Made by a program: the position numbers and the translations under genes. Under the pieces are notes generated by a model. The model did not search any database. It was given only the letters and a program-made list of their open reading frames with translations, and was not told the DNA's origin. Below, piece by piece: positions 55,271 to 64,000 of a DNA stretch of 64,000 nucleotides. The DNA lies in assembly GCA_947501215.1 (NCBI GenBank), contig CANMUS010000001.1:744001-808000 (forward strand), given 5' to 3'. Origin of the DNA: an uncultured Erythrobacter sp. GTDB taxonomy: Bacteria > Pseudomonadota > Alphaproteobacteria > Sphingomonadales > Sphingomonadaceae. Each line of letters opens with the position of its first letter. Within the stretch, counting starts at the first letter, position 1.

Positions 55271-57297
55271 AACCCTTCGCAATCCTCTCCGGCCTCGCCC
55301 TACTCTTCGCCGCGCCCGCCGCGCTCGCAGAAGAGGTGGTCACATCCCCCGATGGCACCATCAGCGTCACCGTGGACGTGAATGGCGAAGGGCGCCCCTT
55401 CTACCGCGTCGCGAAGGGCGGCGAACCGGTGCTGACCGACAGCCGCCTGGGCTTCCTGCTGGCCGATCAGGACAAGCTGGAGCGCCGCCTTGCCGTGGTC
55501 AATGCCACTCGCGCCAGTCACGACGATACCTGGGAGCAGCCTTGGGGCGAGCAGCGCTTCGTACGCGATCATCACAACGAGCTGACCGTTCGCTTCGAGG
55601 AGGACAGCAACGAAAAGCGCAAATTCGGCGTCGTCTTCCGCGTCTTCGACGATGCAGTCGCCTTCCGCTATCTGTTCGACGACACCAGCGTCGGCAAGAC
55701 GCTGCACGTTGCGGAAGAGCTGACCGAGTTCAATATCGCGCAGGACGGCACCGCCTGGTGGATCCCCGGCGGAGAGTGGAACCGCTACGAATATCTCTAC
55801 GAAAAGACGCCGATTTCCGCTGTGTCGGTCGCGCATACGCCGCTGACTTTCCGCATGGAAAACGGCACGCATGTCGCGCTACACGAGGCGGCGCTGGTCG
55901 ACTTCGCAGGCATGTGGATGAAGCGGACCACGGGCACGAATTTCCGCGCAACGCTCGCCCCGACCGGCAGCACACCGGCACGTGCCGTGCGCGATGTGCC
56001 TTTCGCAACCCCGTGGCGCACGCTCCGCATTTCGGACGATGCAGCCGGCCTCGCCGAGAGCCTGGTCGAGCTCAACCTCAACGAACCAAATAAGCTGGGC
56101 GACGTCAGCTGGTTCACGCCGCACAAATATGTCGGCGTCTGGTGGTCGCTCCATCTCGACGAAGAGACGTGGGGCTCCGGCCCGAAACACGGCGCGACGA
56201 CCGCGAATGTCAAACGCTATATCGATTTCGCCGCCGAGCATGGGTTCGAGGGCGTTCTTGTCGAAGGCTGGAACGTCGGATGGGACGGCAACTGGTTCTT
56301 CAACGGGGGCGATTTCAGCTTCACCGAAGCCTATCCCGACTATGACTTTGAAGAGCTGGCCCGCTATGCCGCCGAGAAAGGCGTCCCGATCGTCGGCCAC
56401 CACGAGACCAGTGGCGATGTCGGAAATTACGAAAGCCAGCTTGCTGCCGGTCTCGACCTGATGGCGGCGCGCGGGGTGAAGACGATCAAGAGCGGCTACG
56501 TCACCGATGCGTGCAATTTGCGCTACGTCCATCCCGATGGCCGCGAGACGCGCGAATGCACCGAGAGCCAAGTGATGCAGCGCCATCACCTCAAAGTCGT
56601 GACCGAGGCGGCCAAGCGGCAGATCGCCGTGAACCCGCATGAGCCGGTCAAGGATACCGGCCTGCGCCGCACCTATCCCAATTGGGTCAGTCGCGAGGGC
56701 GCACGCGGTATGGAATTCGCCGCCTGGGGCGTACCGACCAATGGGCCGAGCCACGTACCGACTTTGGTGTTTACGCGCATGCTGTCCGGCCCGATGGACT
56801 ATACCCCGGGTGTCCTCAGCCTGCAGGGACGCGGCCAGCCGCTCGAGATGACGATGGCGCGGGCGTTGGCCGAATATGTGCTGATCTATTCGCCGATCCA
56901 GATGGTGGCCGACCTGCCCGAACATTATGCCGAGCATCCCGAGCCCTTCCAGTTCATCAAGGACGTGCCCGCCGACTGGTCCGAGAGCCGCATTCTCGAC
57001 GCTGCCGTCGGCGAATATGTCGTCACGGCGCGCAAGGACCGGAACAGCGAGGAATGGTTCGTCGGCGGCGGCGCGGATGAGCAAGGTCGCGATGTACGGG
57101 TTTCGCTCGACTTCCTTGATGCCGGGAAGTCCTATCGGGCCGAAATTTATCGCGACGGTCCGACCTCGGACTATCGCAGCGATGCGCGGTTCGAGATTGT
57201 GATCGAAGACCGGACAGTCACCGCCGCCGATACGCTGGACCTGCGAATGGCGCCCGGTGGCGGCTTCGCGATCAGGCTGATACCCGTCGGCGGGTGA
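55267..57297 (+). CDS. GH97 alpha-glucosidase (SusB-like)
   Basis: ATG 55267 overlaps the previous stop. This 676-residue protein has a signal peptide (ILSGLALLFAAPAALA). GH97 landmarks: WWIPGGEWNRYEYLY, VEGWNVGWDGNWFF, GHHETSGDVGNYE, and NPHEPVKDTGLRRTYPNW...SREGARGMEF with the acidic residues used by the inverting group. VKTIKSGYV has Gly where retaining GH97 enzymes carry the Asp nucleophile, so an inverting SusB-type alpha-glucosidase is likely. It acts in the periplasm. Confidence 0.93.
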   Translation: MKPFAILSGLALLFAAPAALAEEVVTSPDGTISVTVDVNGEGRPFYRVAKGGEPVLTDSRLGFLLADQDKLERRLAVVNATRASHDDTWEQPWGEQRFVRDHHNELTVRFEEDSNEKRKFGVVFRVFDDAVAFRYLFDDTSVGKTLHVAEELTEFNIAQDGTAWWIPGGEWNRYEYLYEKTPISAVSVAHTPLTFRMENGTHVALHEAALVDFAGMWMKRTTGTNFRATLAPTGSTPARAVRDVPFATPWRTLRISDDAAGLAESLVELNLNEPNKLGDVSWFTPHKYVGVWWSLHLDEETWGSGPKHGATTANVKRYIDFAAEHGFEGVLVEGWNVGWDGNWFFNGGDFSFTEAYPDYDFEELARYAAEKGVPIVGHHETSGDVGNYESQLAAGLDLMAARGVKTIKSGYVTDACNLRYVHPDGRETRECTESQVMQRHHLKVVTEAAKRQIAVNPHEPVKDTGLRRTYPNWVSREGARGMEFAAWGVPTNGPSHVPTLVFTRMLSGPMDYTPGVLSLQGRGQPLEMTMARALAEYVLIYSPIQMVADLPEHYAEHPEPFQFIKDVPADWSESRILDAAVGEYVVTARKDRNSEEWFVGGGADEQGRDVRVSLDFLDAGKSYRAEIYRDGPTSDYRSDARFEIVIEDRTVTAADTLDLRMAPGGGFAIRLIPVGG

Positions 57298-57670
57298 GCA
57301 CGCCCACCCCTCCCCGCGTCGTCGTCCTCGGCGGCGGCAGCGCCGGCTGGATTATTGCCTGCCTGCTCCATCACGAATGGGGTCCACGCGGCGGATCGGT
57401 GACCGTGGTCGAAAGCCCCGAGATCGGGATCATCGGCGTCGGCAAGGGTTCGACGCCGCAGCTCAAAGCCTTCTTCGACCATCTCGGCATCGACGAAGCC
57501 GAGTGGATGACGGCCTGCGATGCGACCTACAAGCTCGGCATCCGCTTCACCGGCTGGAGCGAGCGGCCCGGTTTCGAAAGCTATTTCCACCCCTTCCCCG
57601 CACCCACAGACCTGCACAGCGAGCCGGGCTTCCTGCACAATTGCATGCTCACGCGCCGGGGGTTCACCGT

Positions 57671-57690
57671 ACCGGCCCATACCGGCCCAT
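57671..57690 (+). repeat. 10-base perfect tandem duplication in the halogenase pseudogene
   Basis: ACCGGCCCAT occurs twice in direct succession. Removing one copy restores VPAHPDDWF and the open frame, so this is an inserted copy, not a natural repeat. Confidence 0.9.
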
Positions 57691-57977
57691 CCCGACGACT
57701 GGTTCATCGCGGAGACGCTCGCAGATGCACGTAAAGCACCGCAGCCTAACGGGAATTTTCCTTTCCCGCCGAGCTACGGCTACCATTTCGACGCCCACAA
57801 GCTGGGCGTATTCCTGCGCGACTGAGCGGTAAATCAAGGGGTAGACCACAAGCCTCTTCGTGTAGACGAGGTAGAGCTTGCTGCAGACGGCGACGTGGCT
57901 GCGCTGCTCTGCGAAGGCGGCGCGCGTATCGAAGGGGACATCTTCGTCGACTGCTCGGGCTTCCACTCGCTGATCGC

Positions 57978-58009
57978 GCAGCAGGCGCTCGGTGCAGCAG
58001 GCGCTCGGT
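57978..58009 (+). repeat. 16-base perfect tandem duplication in the halogenase pseudogene
   Basis: GCAGCAGGCGCTCGGT occurs twice in direct succession. Removing one copy restores IAQQALGAEFISFADNL and joins the upstream frame to the long downstream frame. Confidence 0.9.
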
Positions 58010-58905
58010 GCCGAATTCATTTCTTTCGCCGACAACCTCTTTAATGACCGCGCCGTTGTCATGCCGACCAAGCGTGGCGAACCGGTCAAGCCGCAAACCG
58101 ATGCCGTCGCGATGAGCAATGGCTGGCGCTGGTCGATCCCGCTGACGAGCCGTGTCGGCAATGGCTACGTCTACTCGTCGAGATACATCTCGGACGAAGA
58201 GGCCGAGGCCGAGCTGCGGCGGGCCATCGGTATGGAGCACCAAGGCGAGGCCCGCGTCCTGCAGATGCGCGTCGGGCGAGTGGGGGATACTTGGACGAGG
58301 AACTGCCTCGCCGCCGGACTCTCGCAAGGTTTCATCGAACCGCTCGAGGCGACCGCGCTGCACATCGTGATTGTGACCGCGCTCGACTTCGCACGCGCTT
58401 TCGAAAGCGGCGGCTTCACTGCGCAAAATCGCGAGGCATTCAATCGCCGCATCGCCGACAAATACGAGGGCATTCGCGACTACATCGTGGCGCATTACCG
58501 GCTCAACCAGCGCAGCGACACGCAATACTGGCGCGACAATGCGGCCAACCACGCTCTGTCGGCTAATCTAAAGGACATGATGTCGGCCTGGTTCACGCAT
58601 GAGGACATTGGCCAGCTCAACGCGCGCCAGCATGACGGCTATCCGCATTACGCGAACATGAGCTGGCACTGCCTTTTCGCGGGCTACGGCACCTTTCCGC
58701 CTTCAGCCAAGATGCAAGCTCCGCCCCCCGGCCTCGCTGTGGACGATGTGGAGCGGACCCGGGCCATGCTGGCCGCATGCGCGCGTAACTTTCCAGATTA
58801 CGCGCCGGTGTGACTGGCACGGTAGCGTCCGCGGAGCCGATCCAAACTGACGAACCCTGCAAATACACGTATGACAACCAATCGCTTGACTAATCAAATT
58901 TCCTT

Positions 58906-58923
58906 TTGAAATGTTCGTTTCAA
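58906..58923. promoter_or_regulatory. TetR-type operator before the thiolase-like gene
   Basis: TTGAAA and TTTCAA flank the centre TGTTCG, an 18-base palindrome. It lies 17-20 bases downstream of a TTGACT -35 box (58886-58891), over the expected -10 region, and 11 bases before the ATG. A TetR gene is third in the operon, so autoregulation is likely. Confidence 0.55.
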
Positions 58924-58933
58924 TCAAGGAGAG

Positions 58934-60481
58934 ATGATGGTCGATTACAGCGCACTTCCCGCCAACACCCCGGTTCTCGTCGGTGCCGGTCAGATCACCG
59001 ACCACTGGTATGGCGATGATGCGGCCAGCGCGCCCTCGCCGCAGGATTTGCGCCGCGATGCTGCCCGGATCGCTCTCGAAGACAGTGGTGCGCCAAAGGC
59101 CGTGCGAGATGCAATCGACCGGATCGTCGCCGTGCGCACGACGCCGGATTCCATACCCGGCGCGCCGCAACCCTTCGGTCGGTGCGCAAATCCGCCCGCC
59201 ACCGTCGCGACCGACCTCGCTATTGCGGACACCGAGAACATCTATTCCGAACTCGGCGGCAACCAGCCGCAGGAACTGGTCAACGAACTTGCAGCTGCTT
59301 TGCACGCTGGCGAATGCCGTGCCGCGCTGCTCGTGGGGGCGGAGGCGACACGCGCGCTCAAGGCGGCGGTGCGGGCCGGGATGACGCTCGACTGGAGCCG
59401 CTCTGCCGCCGGTCCGCAGACCGACCGCGGCTATGGCGGCGCGCTGCTCTCGCCTTACGAAATCCGCAACGGGCTGGGAGCGCCGACGCAGACCTATCCT
59501 GCCTTCGAACACGCGCTGCGCCGTCGCCTCGGCAACAGCCGTGAAGAGCATATGGCGCTGATGAGCGAGCTGTGGGCAGCCTTCTCGCAGGTCGCTGCGG
59601 ACAATCCGCACGCCCAGTTTCCCACCGCGCGCAGCGAGGAGTTTCTCTCGACGCCCAGTGCGGAAAATTACCCCGTCGCCGACCCCTATCTCAAATGGCA
59701 TGTCGCGCAGGATGCAGTGAACCAGGCCGCCGCCGTCGTGATGACCACCGTGGCCGAAGCCGAGCGAATGGGCATCGACCGCGCAAAATGGATCTTCCTC
59801 CACGGCCATGCAGAGGCGAAGGACGGCTTCGTAACCCGGCGGCAAGACTTGTCGCGCTCTCTGCCGATCGAAAAGACGCTGCACCAGGCGCTGCGCACCA
59901 GCGGCAAGCAGGCTAGCGACATCGCGCTGTTCGACATCTACAGCTGCTTTCCCTGCGCCGTGCTGCTCGCGACCGAAGCGCTCGGCATCGACTGGCGCGA
60001 GACACCGGCAACCTTGACCGGCGGCCTTCCGTTCTTCGGCGGACCGGGTAATAATTACTCGCTGCACGCCATCGCGACCATGACCGAGCGGCTGCGCGAA
60101 CAACCGGGCGACTTCGGCCTGATACTGGCCAATGGCGGCTTTCTGACAAAGGAAGCGGTCGGCGTCTATTCAACCACGCCGCCTGAGAATTGGGCCCCGG
60201 TCTCCAGCGAAACCATCCAGCGCGAAATCAATGCCCAGCTGCTGCCCAAGCCGGAACAGGCCGATGGCGAAATCACCGTCTCGACTTACACCGTGGTCTT
60301 CCAGAAGGGCGTGCCGACCCGCGGATACATCATAGGCGACGGTGCGACGGGCCGTGTCCTCGCCCGGATTGCCAAGGGCGACGATGCGACGTTGAAGGCT
60401 CTTCTCACTGAAGATCCCATCGGAAAACGTGCCAACATCGAGGTGCGCGACGATACCAATATCATCGCAGGATTCGCCTGA
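58934..60481 (+). CDS. Thiolase-like acetyl-CoA acetyltransferase family protein
   Basis: This 515-residue protein has the fold elements of SCP-x/thiolase-like proteins: TPVLVGAGQITD at the start, LGGNQPQELVNELA where true thiolases have the acylated Cys (absent here), YSCFPCAVLLATEALG, and LTGGLPFFGGPGNNYSLHAIA. Loss of the usual nucleophile makes ordinary thiolysis doubtful; it may act on steroid side-chain or other CoA esters. RBS AAGGAGA precedes it. It is followed by a CoA-transferase and TetR gene. Confidence 0.82.
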   Translation: MMVDYSALPANTPVLVGAGQITDHWYGDDAASAPSPQDLRRDAARIALEDSGAPKAVRDAIDRIVAVRTTPDSIPGAPQPFGRCANPPATVATDLAIADTENIYSELGGNQPQELVNELAAALHAGECRAALLVGAEATRALKAAVRAGMTLDWSRSAAGPQTDRGYGGALLSPYEIRNGLGAPTQTYPAFEHALRRRLGNSREEHMALMSELWAAFSQVAADNPHAQFPTARSEEFLSTPSAENYPVADPYLKWHVAQDAVNQAAAVVMTTVAEAERMGIDRAKWIFLHGHAEAKDGFVTRRQDLSRSLPIEKTLHQALRTSGKQASDIALFDIYSCFPCAVLLATEALGIDWRETPATLTGGLPFFGGPGNNYSLHAIATMTERLREQPGDFGLILANGGFLTKEAVGVYSTTPPENWAPVSSETIQREINAQLLPKPEQADGEITVSTYTVVFQKGVPTRGYIIGDGATGRVLARIAKGDDATLKALLTEDPIGKRANIEVRDDTNIIAGFA

Positions 60482-60510
60482 TCGTGGTGGGCGCCGGGGA
60501 CAATCGACCG

Positions 60511-61647
60511 ATGCTCGAAGGCATCAGGGTGGTCGATCTTACCAGCGTCGTCTTCGGTCCCTATTGCACGCAAATGCTCGCCGATCTTGGCGCCGAGGTG
60601 ACCAAGATCGAGGCTCCCGGTATCGGCGACGCCTATCGTTGGGCAGGCAAGCCGGCGGCGAGCAAGGGGATGGGACCGGGTTTCTTCGCGATCAATCGCG
60701 GCAAGCGGTCGCTCGCGCTCGATCTCAAGCAGAACGATGATCGTGAGAGGATGCTCGACCTGCTGCGCGACGCCGACCTGTTCGTCGTCAATGTGCGCGG
60801 CAAGGCGCTGGAGCGGCTCGGCCTCGATTACGAAAGCCTCACAGCAATCAATCCGGAGCTGATCTACATCCATTGCGTCGGCTTCGGGCAGGACGGTCCC
60901 TACGCCGATCTCCAAGCCTATGACGATGTGATACAGGCCGCGAGCGGCGCCGCGAGCTTGCTGCCGAGGGTCGATGGCGACCCGCGAGCGCGCTATCTGC
61001 CGTCGCTCATCGCCGACAAGGTCGCGGGGCTTCACGCCGCCCACGCTGCCTTGGCAGCCATCGTCCACAAATTGCGTACCGGCCGCGGCCAGCATGTCGA
61101 AGTGCCGATGTTCGAAGCCTTCACCGGCTTCATCCTGCTCGAACACCTCGGCGGGCTCACCTACGATCCGCCGAATGCACCCGCGGGTTACGAGCGGCAG
61201 GTCGATCCCGACCGCCAGCCCTTCCCGACCAGCGACGGTTACATCAGCATCGTCCCCTATACCGATGCCAGCTGGCCCAAGGTGTTCGCCGTGCTCGGTG
61301 CGCCCGAAGTGCTCGACGACGAGCGTTTTTCCGACCCCGCGAGCCGCTTTGCCAATATCGGCGGGCTGTATTACGAAATGGCACGATTGACCCGCGACTT
61401 CACGACGCAGGAGTTGCTCGAGAAATGTCACGCCGCCCAACTCCCGGCACAGGCCGTGCGCGATCTCGACGACATGCTGGAAGAACCGCACTTCGCCGCG
61501 ACCGGGTTCTTCCGTAGTCGGACCCACCCGACCGAAGGCGGCTACCGCGAGATGCGGTCGCCCTTCACGTTCGGCGATTACGAAATGCCCGAACTCGCGC
61601 CGCCACCGGCGCTTGGCGAGGCCAATGGCGAGGAAACGGAGGCGTGA
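60511..61647 (+). CDS. CaiB/BaiF family CoA-transferase (class III)
   Basis: ATG 60511 gives 378 residues; a GTG at 60484 would add nine. LEGIRVVDLTSVVFGPYCTQMLADLGAEVTKIE is the signature N terminus; the catalytic Asp is in QAYDDVIQAASGAAS; YISIVPYTDASW and the late LDDMLEEPHFAATGFF are typical. It would move CoA between carboxylic acids. Its end overlaps the TetR start by four bases. Confidence 0.9.
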   Translation: MLEGIRVVDLTSVVFGPYCTQMLADLGAEVTKIEAPGIGDAYRWAGKPAASKGMGPGFFAINRGKRSLALDLKQNDDRERMLDLLRDADLFVVNVRGKALERLGLDYESLTAINPELIYIHCVGFGQDGPYADLQAYDDVIQAASGAASLLPRVDGDPRARYLPSLIADKVAGLHAAHAALAAIVHKLRTGRGQHVEVPMFEAFTGFILLEHLGGLTYDPPNAPAGYERQVDPDRQPFPTSDGYISIVPYTDASWPKVFAVLGAPEVLDDERFSDPASRFANIGGLYYEMARLTRDFTTQELLEKCHAAQLPAQAVRDLDDMLEEPHFAATGFFRSRTHPTEGGYREMRSPFTFGDYEMPELAPPPALGEANGEETEA

Positions 61648-62282
61648 GCGAACCGCGATCTAAAATACCGACCCGGCAGAAGATTATCGACGCCGCGCGC
61701 GAATTGATGGTGGAGCAGGACAGCCTGGAAATCTCGATCTCCGAGATCACCCGCAAGGCAAGCACCAACATCGCATCGGTCAGCTATCATTTCGGCGGGC
61801 GCGAGGGGCTGATGGTATCGATCGCCCGCGCCGATGCGGATTTCGCGATCGGCGAGCTCGACAGGCTGCTGGCCTCAGGCATGAGCCCGCCCGACAAGAT
61901 CGCGCACCACGTCACCGGCATGGTGCGCGCCTATTTCCGCCGACCCTACCTCCACCGGCTGCTGCAAAAGCTGATCCGCGAAGGATCGCGCGAGGCGGCC
62001 ACGCTGGTCACCGGGTTCTTCAGCATCCCCGTGGCCGATGCCCGCCGGACGATCATCGAAAAAGGCGTGGCGCAAGGGCTCTTCCGGCCCGTCGACACCA
62101 ATCTGGTCGGCTATGCAATAGAAGGGGCATGTGCGAACATCTTCACCTCTGCCGCCTCGCGCCGCGCCTTGCTGGGCTCGGGCGAGCTAGATCGGGCGCT
62201 GGTCGAGCGTTTCGCCGTCAGCACCGCCGAACTCGTCGTGCGCGGCTTGCTTGCGCCTGGAGTCGAACGCCCGCTCAGTTGA
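61644..62282 (+). CDS. TetR-family transcriptional regulator
   Basis: This 212-residue protein starts with GTG 61644 (GTGA overlap). The N-terminal HTH runs at about 12-55 (RQKIIDAARELM...SISEITRKASTNIASVSYHFGGREGLM), followed by a helical ligand domain. Being last in the operon it probably represses its own promoter at 58906-58923 and responds to an acyl-CoA or the pathway substrate. Confidence 0.9.
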   Translation: MSEPRSKIPTRQKIIDAARELMVEQDSLEISISEITRKASTNIASVSYHFGGREGLMVSIARADADFAIGELDRLLASGMSPPDKIAHHVTGMVRAYFRRPYLHRLLQKLIREGSREAATLVTGFFSIPVADARRTIIEKGVAQGLFRPVDTNLVGYAIEGACANIFTSAASRRALLGSGELDRALVERFAVSTAELVVRGLLAPGVERPLS

Positions 62283-62298
62283 AGCGAGCGCTTTCTCT

Positions 62299-64000
62299 CT
62301 AGAAGCCGACGCGCACCCCGGCCCAGACAGTGCGAGGTGCGCCAAGATCGATCGAGCCGCCCTGGTCGCGCGTGACAATGGTTTTGTCGGTCAGGTTCTC
62401 TCCGCGCAATACTACCGAGATACCGTCCGCCAACGGGATTTGCGCGAAAGCACCCAGCGTGGTCGCGGCAGGCAGCAGGTCAGTCTCGAGATCGTCCTCG
62501 AATTGCGCGCCGACATGGCGCAGTGTGGCCGACAGCAGCCAGTCCCGAGCCGGACACCAGGACAGCGTTGCACCTGCGACCCAGCGCGGCGTCTGCGCGG
62601 GGTTATTGCCGTCGAGCGCGGCCGCAGCGCCCGATCCTCGAGCCTCTGCATCGGTGTAAGCAAGGCCGCCATCGAAGCTCACCTCGCCCAGCGAAAGCTT
62701 CGCGTTCGCCTCGATCCCGCGCGCGCGGACCGCGTCGATATTGCGGCGCTGGCGCAGGTTCTCGGCGATCGTCACATTCGCGACCGCGTCCTTTACGCGG
62801 TTGTCGAAAGCCGTGAAGCCCAGCGCGATACGATCGGATGGCGCGAAATCGACACCCACCTCGAAACCTTCGAGCAGCTCGTTTTCGAGCGCGGCGTTCG
62901 CCTGCGTGACCACCGGAAAGACCACGAAGGGCCGGTAGAGTTCATTGAGCGTCGGCAGGCGAAGACCGGTGTAGGCCGCCGCGCGCAAGCTTGCACCGCC
63001 GCCGAGACGATAGAGCGCTCCGGCGCGGAAAGACGCCTCCCAGCCCGCGCGATCCGCGAACCGGTCGTCGATCTGGATCGCGCCCGAGGGATCGCGTTCG
63101 GTGAAGAAGCCGTTGCGGATCGTGTAGCGATCGAGCCGCGCTCCGCCGGTCAGCGTCAGCGCGCCCAGCGTCAGGTCGTTCTCCACGAACAGGCCGAGAT
63201 CGGTGGTCGTCCCGCCCGCATTGCGCCGGGCGGTGACTTGCCCGCTGAAGGCGCTGATCGCTGTCTCGAACAGTTCGCCGTCGCTGCGGCGATAGTCGAG
63301 GCCGAGGCGCAGGACATTGCGCTCGCCCGTCGGTGGGCGGACTTCGATCTTGCCGCCGATGCCGGTCGAGGGCGTATTGCGCTGGTCGAGGACCGGCACG
63401 AAGCGGGTCGAGCTGATCACCCGGTTGGCGAAATTGCGCGCCTGGACATAGCCGAGCACGTCGAATTCCCAGGTCCCGCGACCGATCAGGCGCAGGCTCG
63501 CATCCTGCCCCTCGATCCGGCTGTCGCCTCCTTCGAAGCGCAAGGTCCGCTCGTCCTGGAAGATCAGGCCGCGTGCCTGCAATTCGATCGTCTCGGTCAG
63601 CGGAGCGACGCCGCGAACTTGCAGCGAATAGCCATCGAATGCTGCGCGCGCGGTGGCAGGCACGCGGTCGCCGACGGGCGTGGTGAAGAAGCCCTTCCCC
63701 CGGTCCCAGCGACCGGAAATCACACCGAAGCCAGCCCCGAGGCGCGACGCCAGGCTGGCGCTTGCCCCGGTTTCGCCGCGATCGTTGGCGAGCAGTTGCG
63801 CATCGAGCGTGCCGAGCGTGTCGATCCCCGCGCTCTGCAATTCGATCGTGCCGGCCAGCGCGCCCGCGCCGAACGGGCCGGATCCGCCGCCGCGCGTCAC
63901 CCGGATGGCGGCGAGCCGTTCGGGGGCAAGCGCGCTGAAGGGGATGAAGCCGAAGAAGGGATCGGCCATCGGCACGCCGTCGAGCAGTACCAGCGCGCGG
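62299..64000 (-). CDS. TonB-dependent receptor, truncated at the window edge
   Basis: The frame is open to base 64000 and lacks the signal peptide, TonB box and first part of the plug. Visible: RALVLLDGVPMADPFFGFIPFSALAPERLAAIRVTRG of the plug (split here as seen), GSGPFGAGALAGTIEL, and a barrel ending in RTVWAGVRVGF with the terminal Phe. About 566 residues are present. It is convergent with the TetR gene across 16 bases. The ligand is unknown; it is smaller than the maltose receptor. Confidence 0.88.
   Translation of the reverse strand, partial: RALVLLDGVPMADPFFGFIPFSALAPERLAAIRVTRGGGSGPFGAGALAGTIELQSAGIDTLGTLDAQLLANDRGETGASASLASRLGAGFGVISGRWDRGKGFFTTPVGDRVPATARAAFDGYSLQVRGVAPLTETIELQARGLIFQDERTLRFEGGDSRIEGQDASLRLIGRGTWEFDVLGYVQARNFANRVISSTRFVPVLDQRNTPSTGIGGKIEVRPPTGERNVLRLGLDYRRSDGELFETAISAFSGQVTARRNAGGTTTDLGLFVENDLTLGALTLTGGARLDRYTIRNGFFTERDPSGAIQIDDRFADRAGWEASFRAGALYRLGGGASLRAAAYTGLRLPTLNELYRPFVVFPVVTQANAALENELLEGFEVGVDFAPSDRIALGFTAFDNRVKDAVANVTIAENLRQRRNIDAVRARGIEANAKLSLGEVSFDGGLAYTDAEARGSGAAAALDGNNPAQTPRWVAGATLSWCPARDWLLSATLRHVGAQFEDDLETDLLPAATTLGAFAQIPLADGISVVLRGENLTDKTIVTRDQGGSIDLGAPRTVWAGVRVGF

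Larger units (their letters stand above)
57294..58813 (+). pseudogene. Second tryptophan-halogenase-like gene with three lesions
   Basis: GTG 57294 overlaps the GH97 stop. The protein starts normally (VVVLGGGSAGWIIACLL, ACDATYKLGIRF) but is broken by a 10-base tandem duplication (57671-57690, +1 frame), a TGA at 57823-57825 where CGA (RD-R-AV) is expected, and a 16-base tandem duplication (57978-58009, +1 frame). After that the rest is intact: WRWSIP, FIEPLEATALHI and the C terminus. Joining frames 3, 1 and 2 in this order gives a full halogenase of about 500 residues. Confidence 0.9.

Noticed and set aside
58861..58880. ACACGTATG as a third maltose operator
   Set aside because: It lacks the full CGTATACG palindrome and lies before a non-maltose operon.

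Overview
The window looks like chromosomal DNA of a GC-rich alphaproteobacterium of the Sphingomonadales, most likely the Erythrobacter/Qipengyuania group. Three things point there: the gene content (a TonB-receptor and tryptophan-halogenase-like maltose locus, a Mic60-like gene beside hemC-hemD, and an Anbu proteasome cluster), the codon usage, and EcfG-type promoter sequences (GGAAC-N17-GTT). This is inference from gene content. I saw no rRNA, tRNA, CRISPR array, IS element or prophage, and no gene-free stretch longer than 300 bases.

Layout. 1-5.5 kb: the 3' end of typA, a ZIP-like membrane protein, an SDR enzyme, a GT4 glycosyltransferase, a PutP-type symporter and an extensin-like lipoprotein. 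5.5-11.3 kb: an atypical LuxR-type regulator, then the Anbu cluster (ATP-grasp, alpha-E, transglutaminase, Anbu peptidase) and an alpha/beta hydrolase. A 268-base element with 27-base perfect terminal inverted repeats sits inside the Anbu cluster. 11.3-24.9 kb: housekeeping genes, namely uvrB, two related lipoproteins, a DsbD-type reductase, a UbiH-family hydroxylase, hemC-hemD with a Mic60-like gene, tsaD, gpsA and a Wzx/MurJ-like flippase. 25-28.6 kb: a VWA lipoprotein, an OmpA-like protein, a 44-aa membrane peptide, a TM-HHH protein and a single-domain response regulator behind an EcfG-like promoter. 28.6-32.2 kb: an orphan lasso-peptide B2-type protein, glutaryl-CoA dehydrogenase, maleylacetoacetate isomerase and fumarylacetoacetase.

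32.2-38.7 kb is an exopolysaccharide locus with three separate lesions: an amber codon in a GT4 gene, an amber codon in the Wzc-like tyrosine kinase, and a +1 frameshift in the Wza-like export protein. 38.8-42.2 kb holds beta-oxidation-type genes (acyl-CoA dehydrogenase, enoyl-CoA hydratase, thiolase).

42.2-58.8 kb is a maltose/alpha-glucan utilisation locus. A TonB receptor would import oligosaccharides; three GH13 enzymes and a GH97 enzyme would cleave them; an MFS transporter would bring sugars into the cytoplasm; and a LacI regulator would control the locus, probably through CGTATACG sites found in two of its promoters. Two tryptophan-halogenase-like flavoproteins and a DUF6445 protein with an apparent 2OG-oxygenase signature travel with it. 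The second halogenase gene is broken by two short tandem duplications and a stop codon. 58.9-64 kb: a thiolase-like protein, a CaiB/BaiF CoA-transferase and a TetR regulator in one operon with a TetR-like operator in front, then a convergent, truncated TonB receptor.
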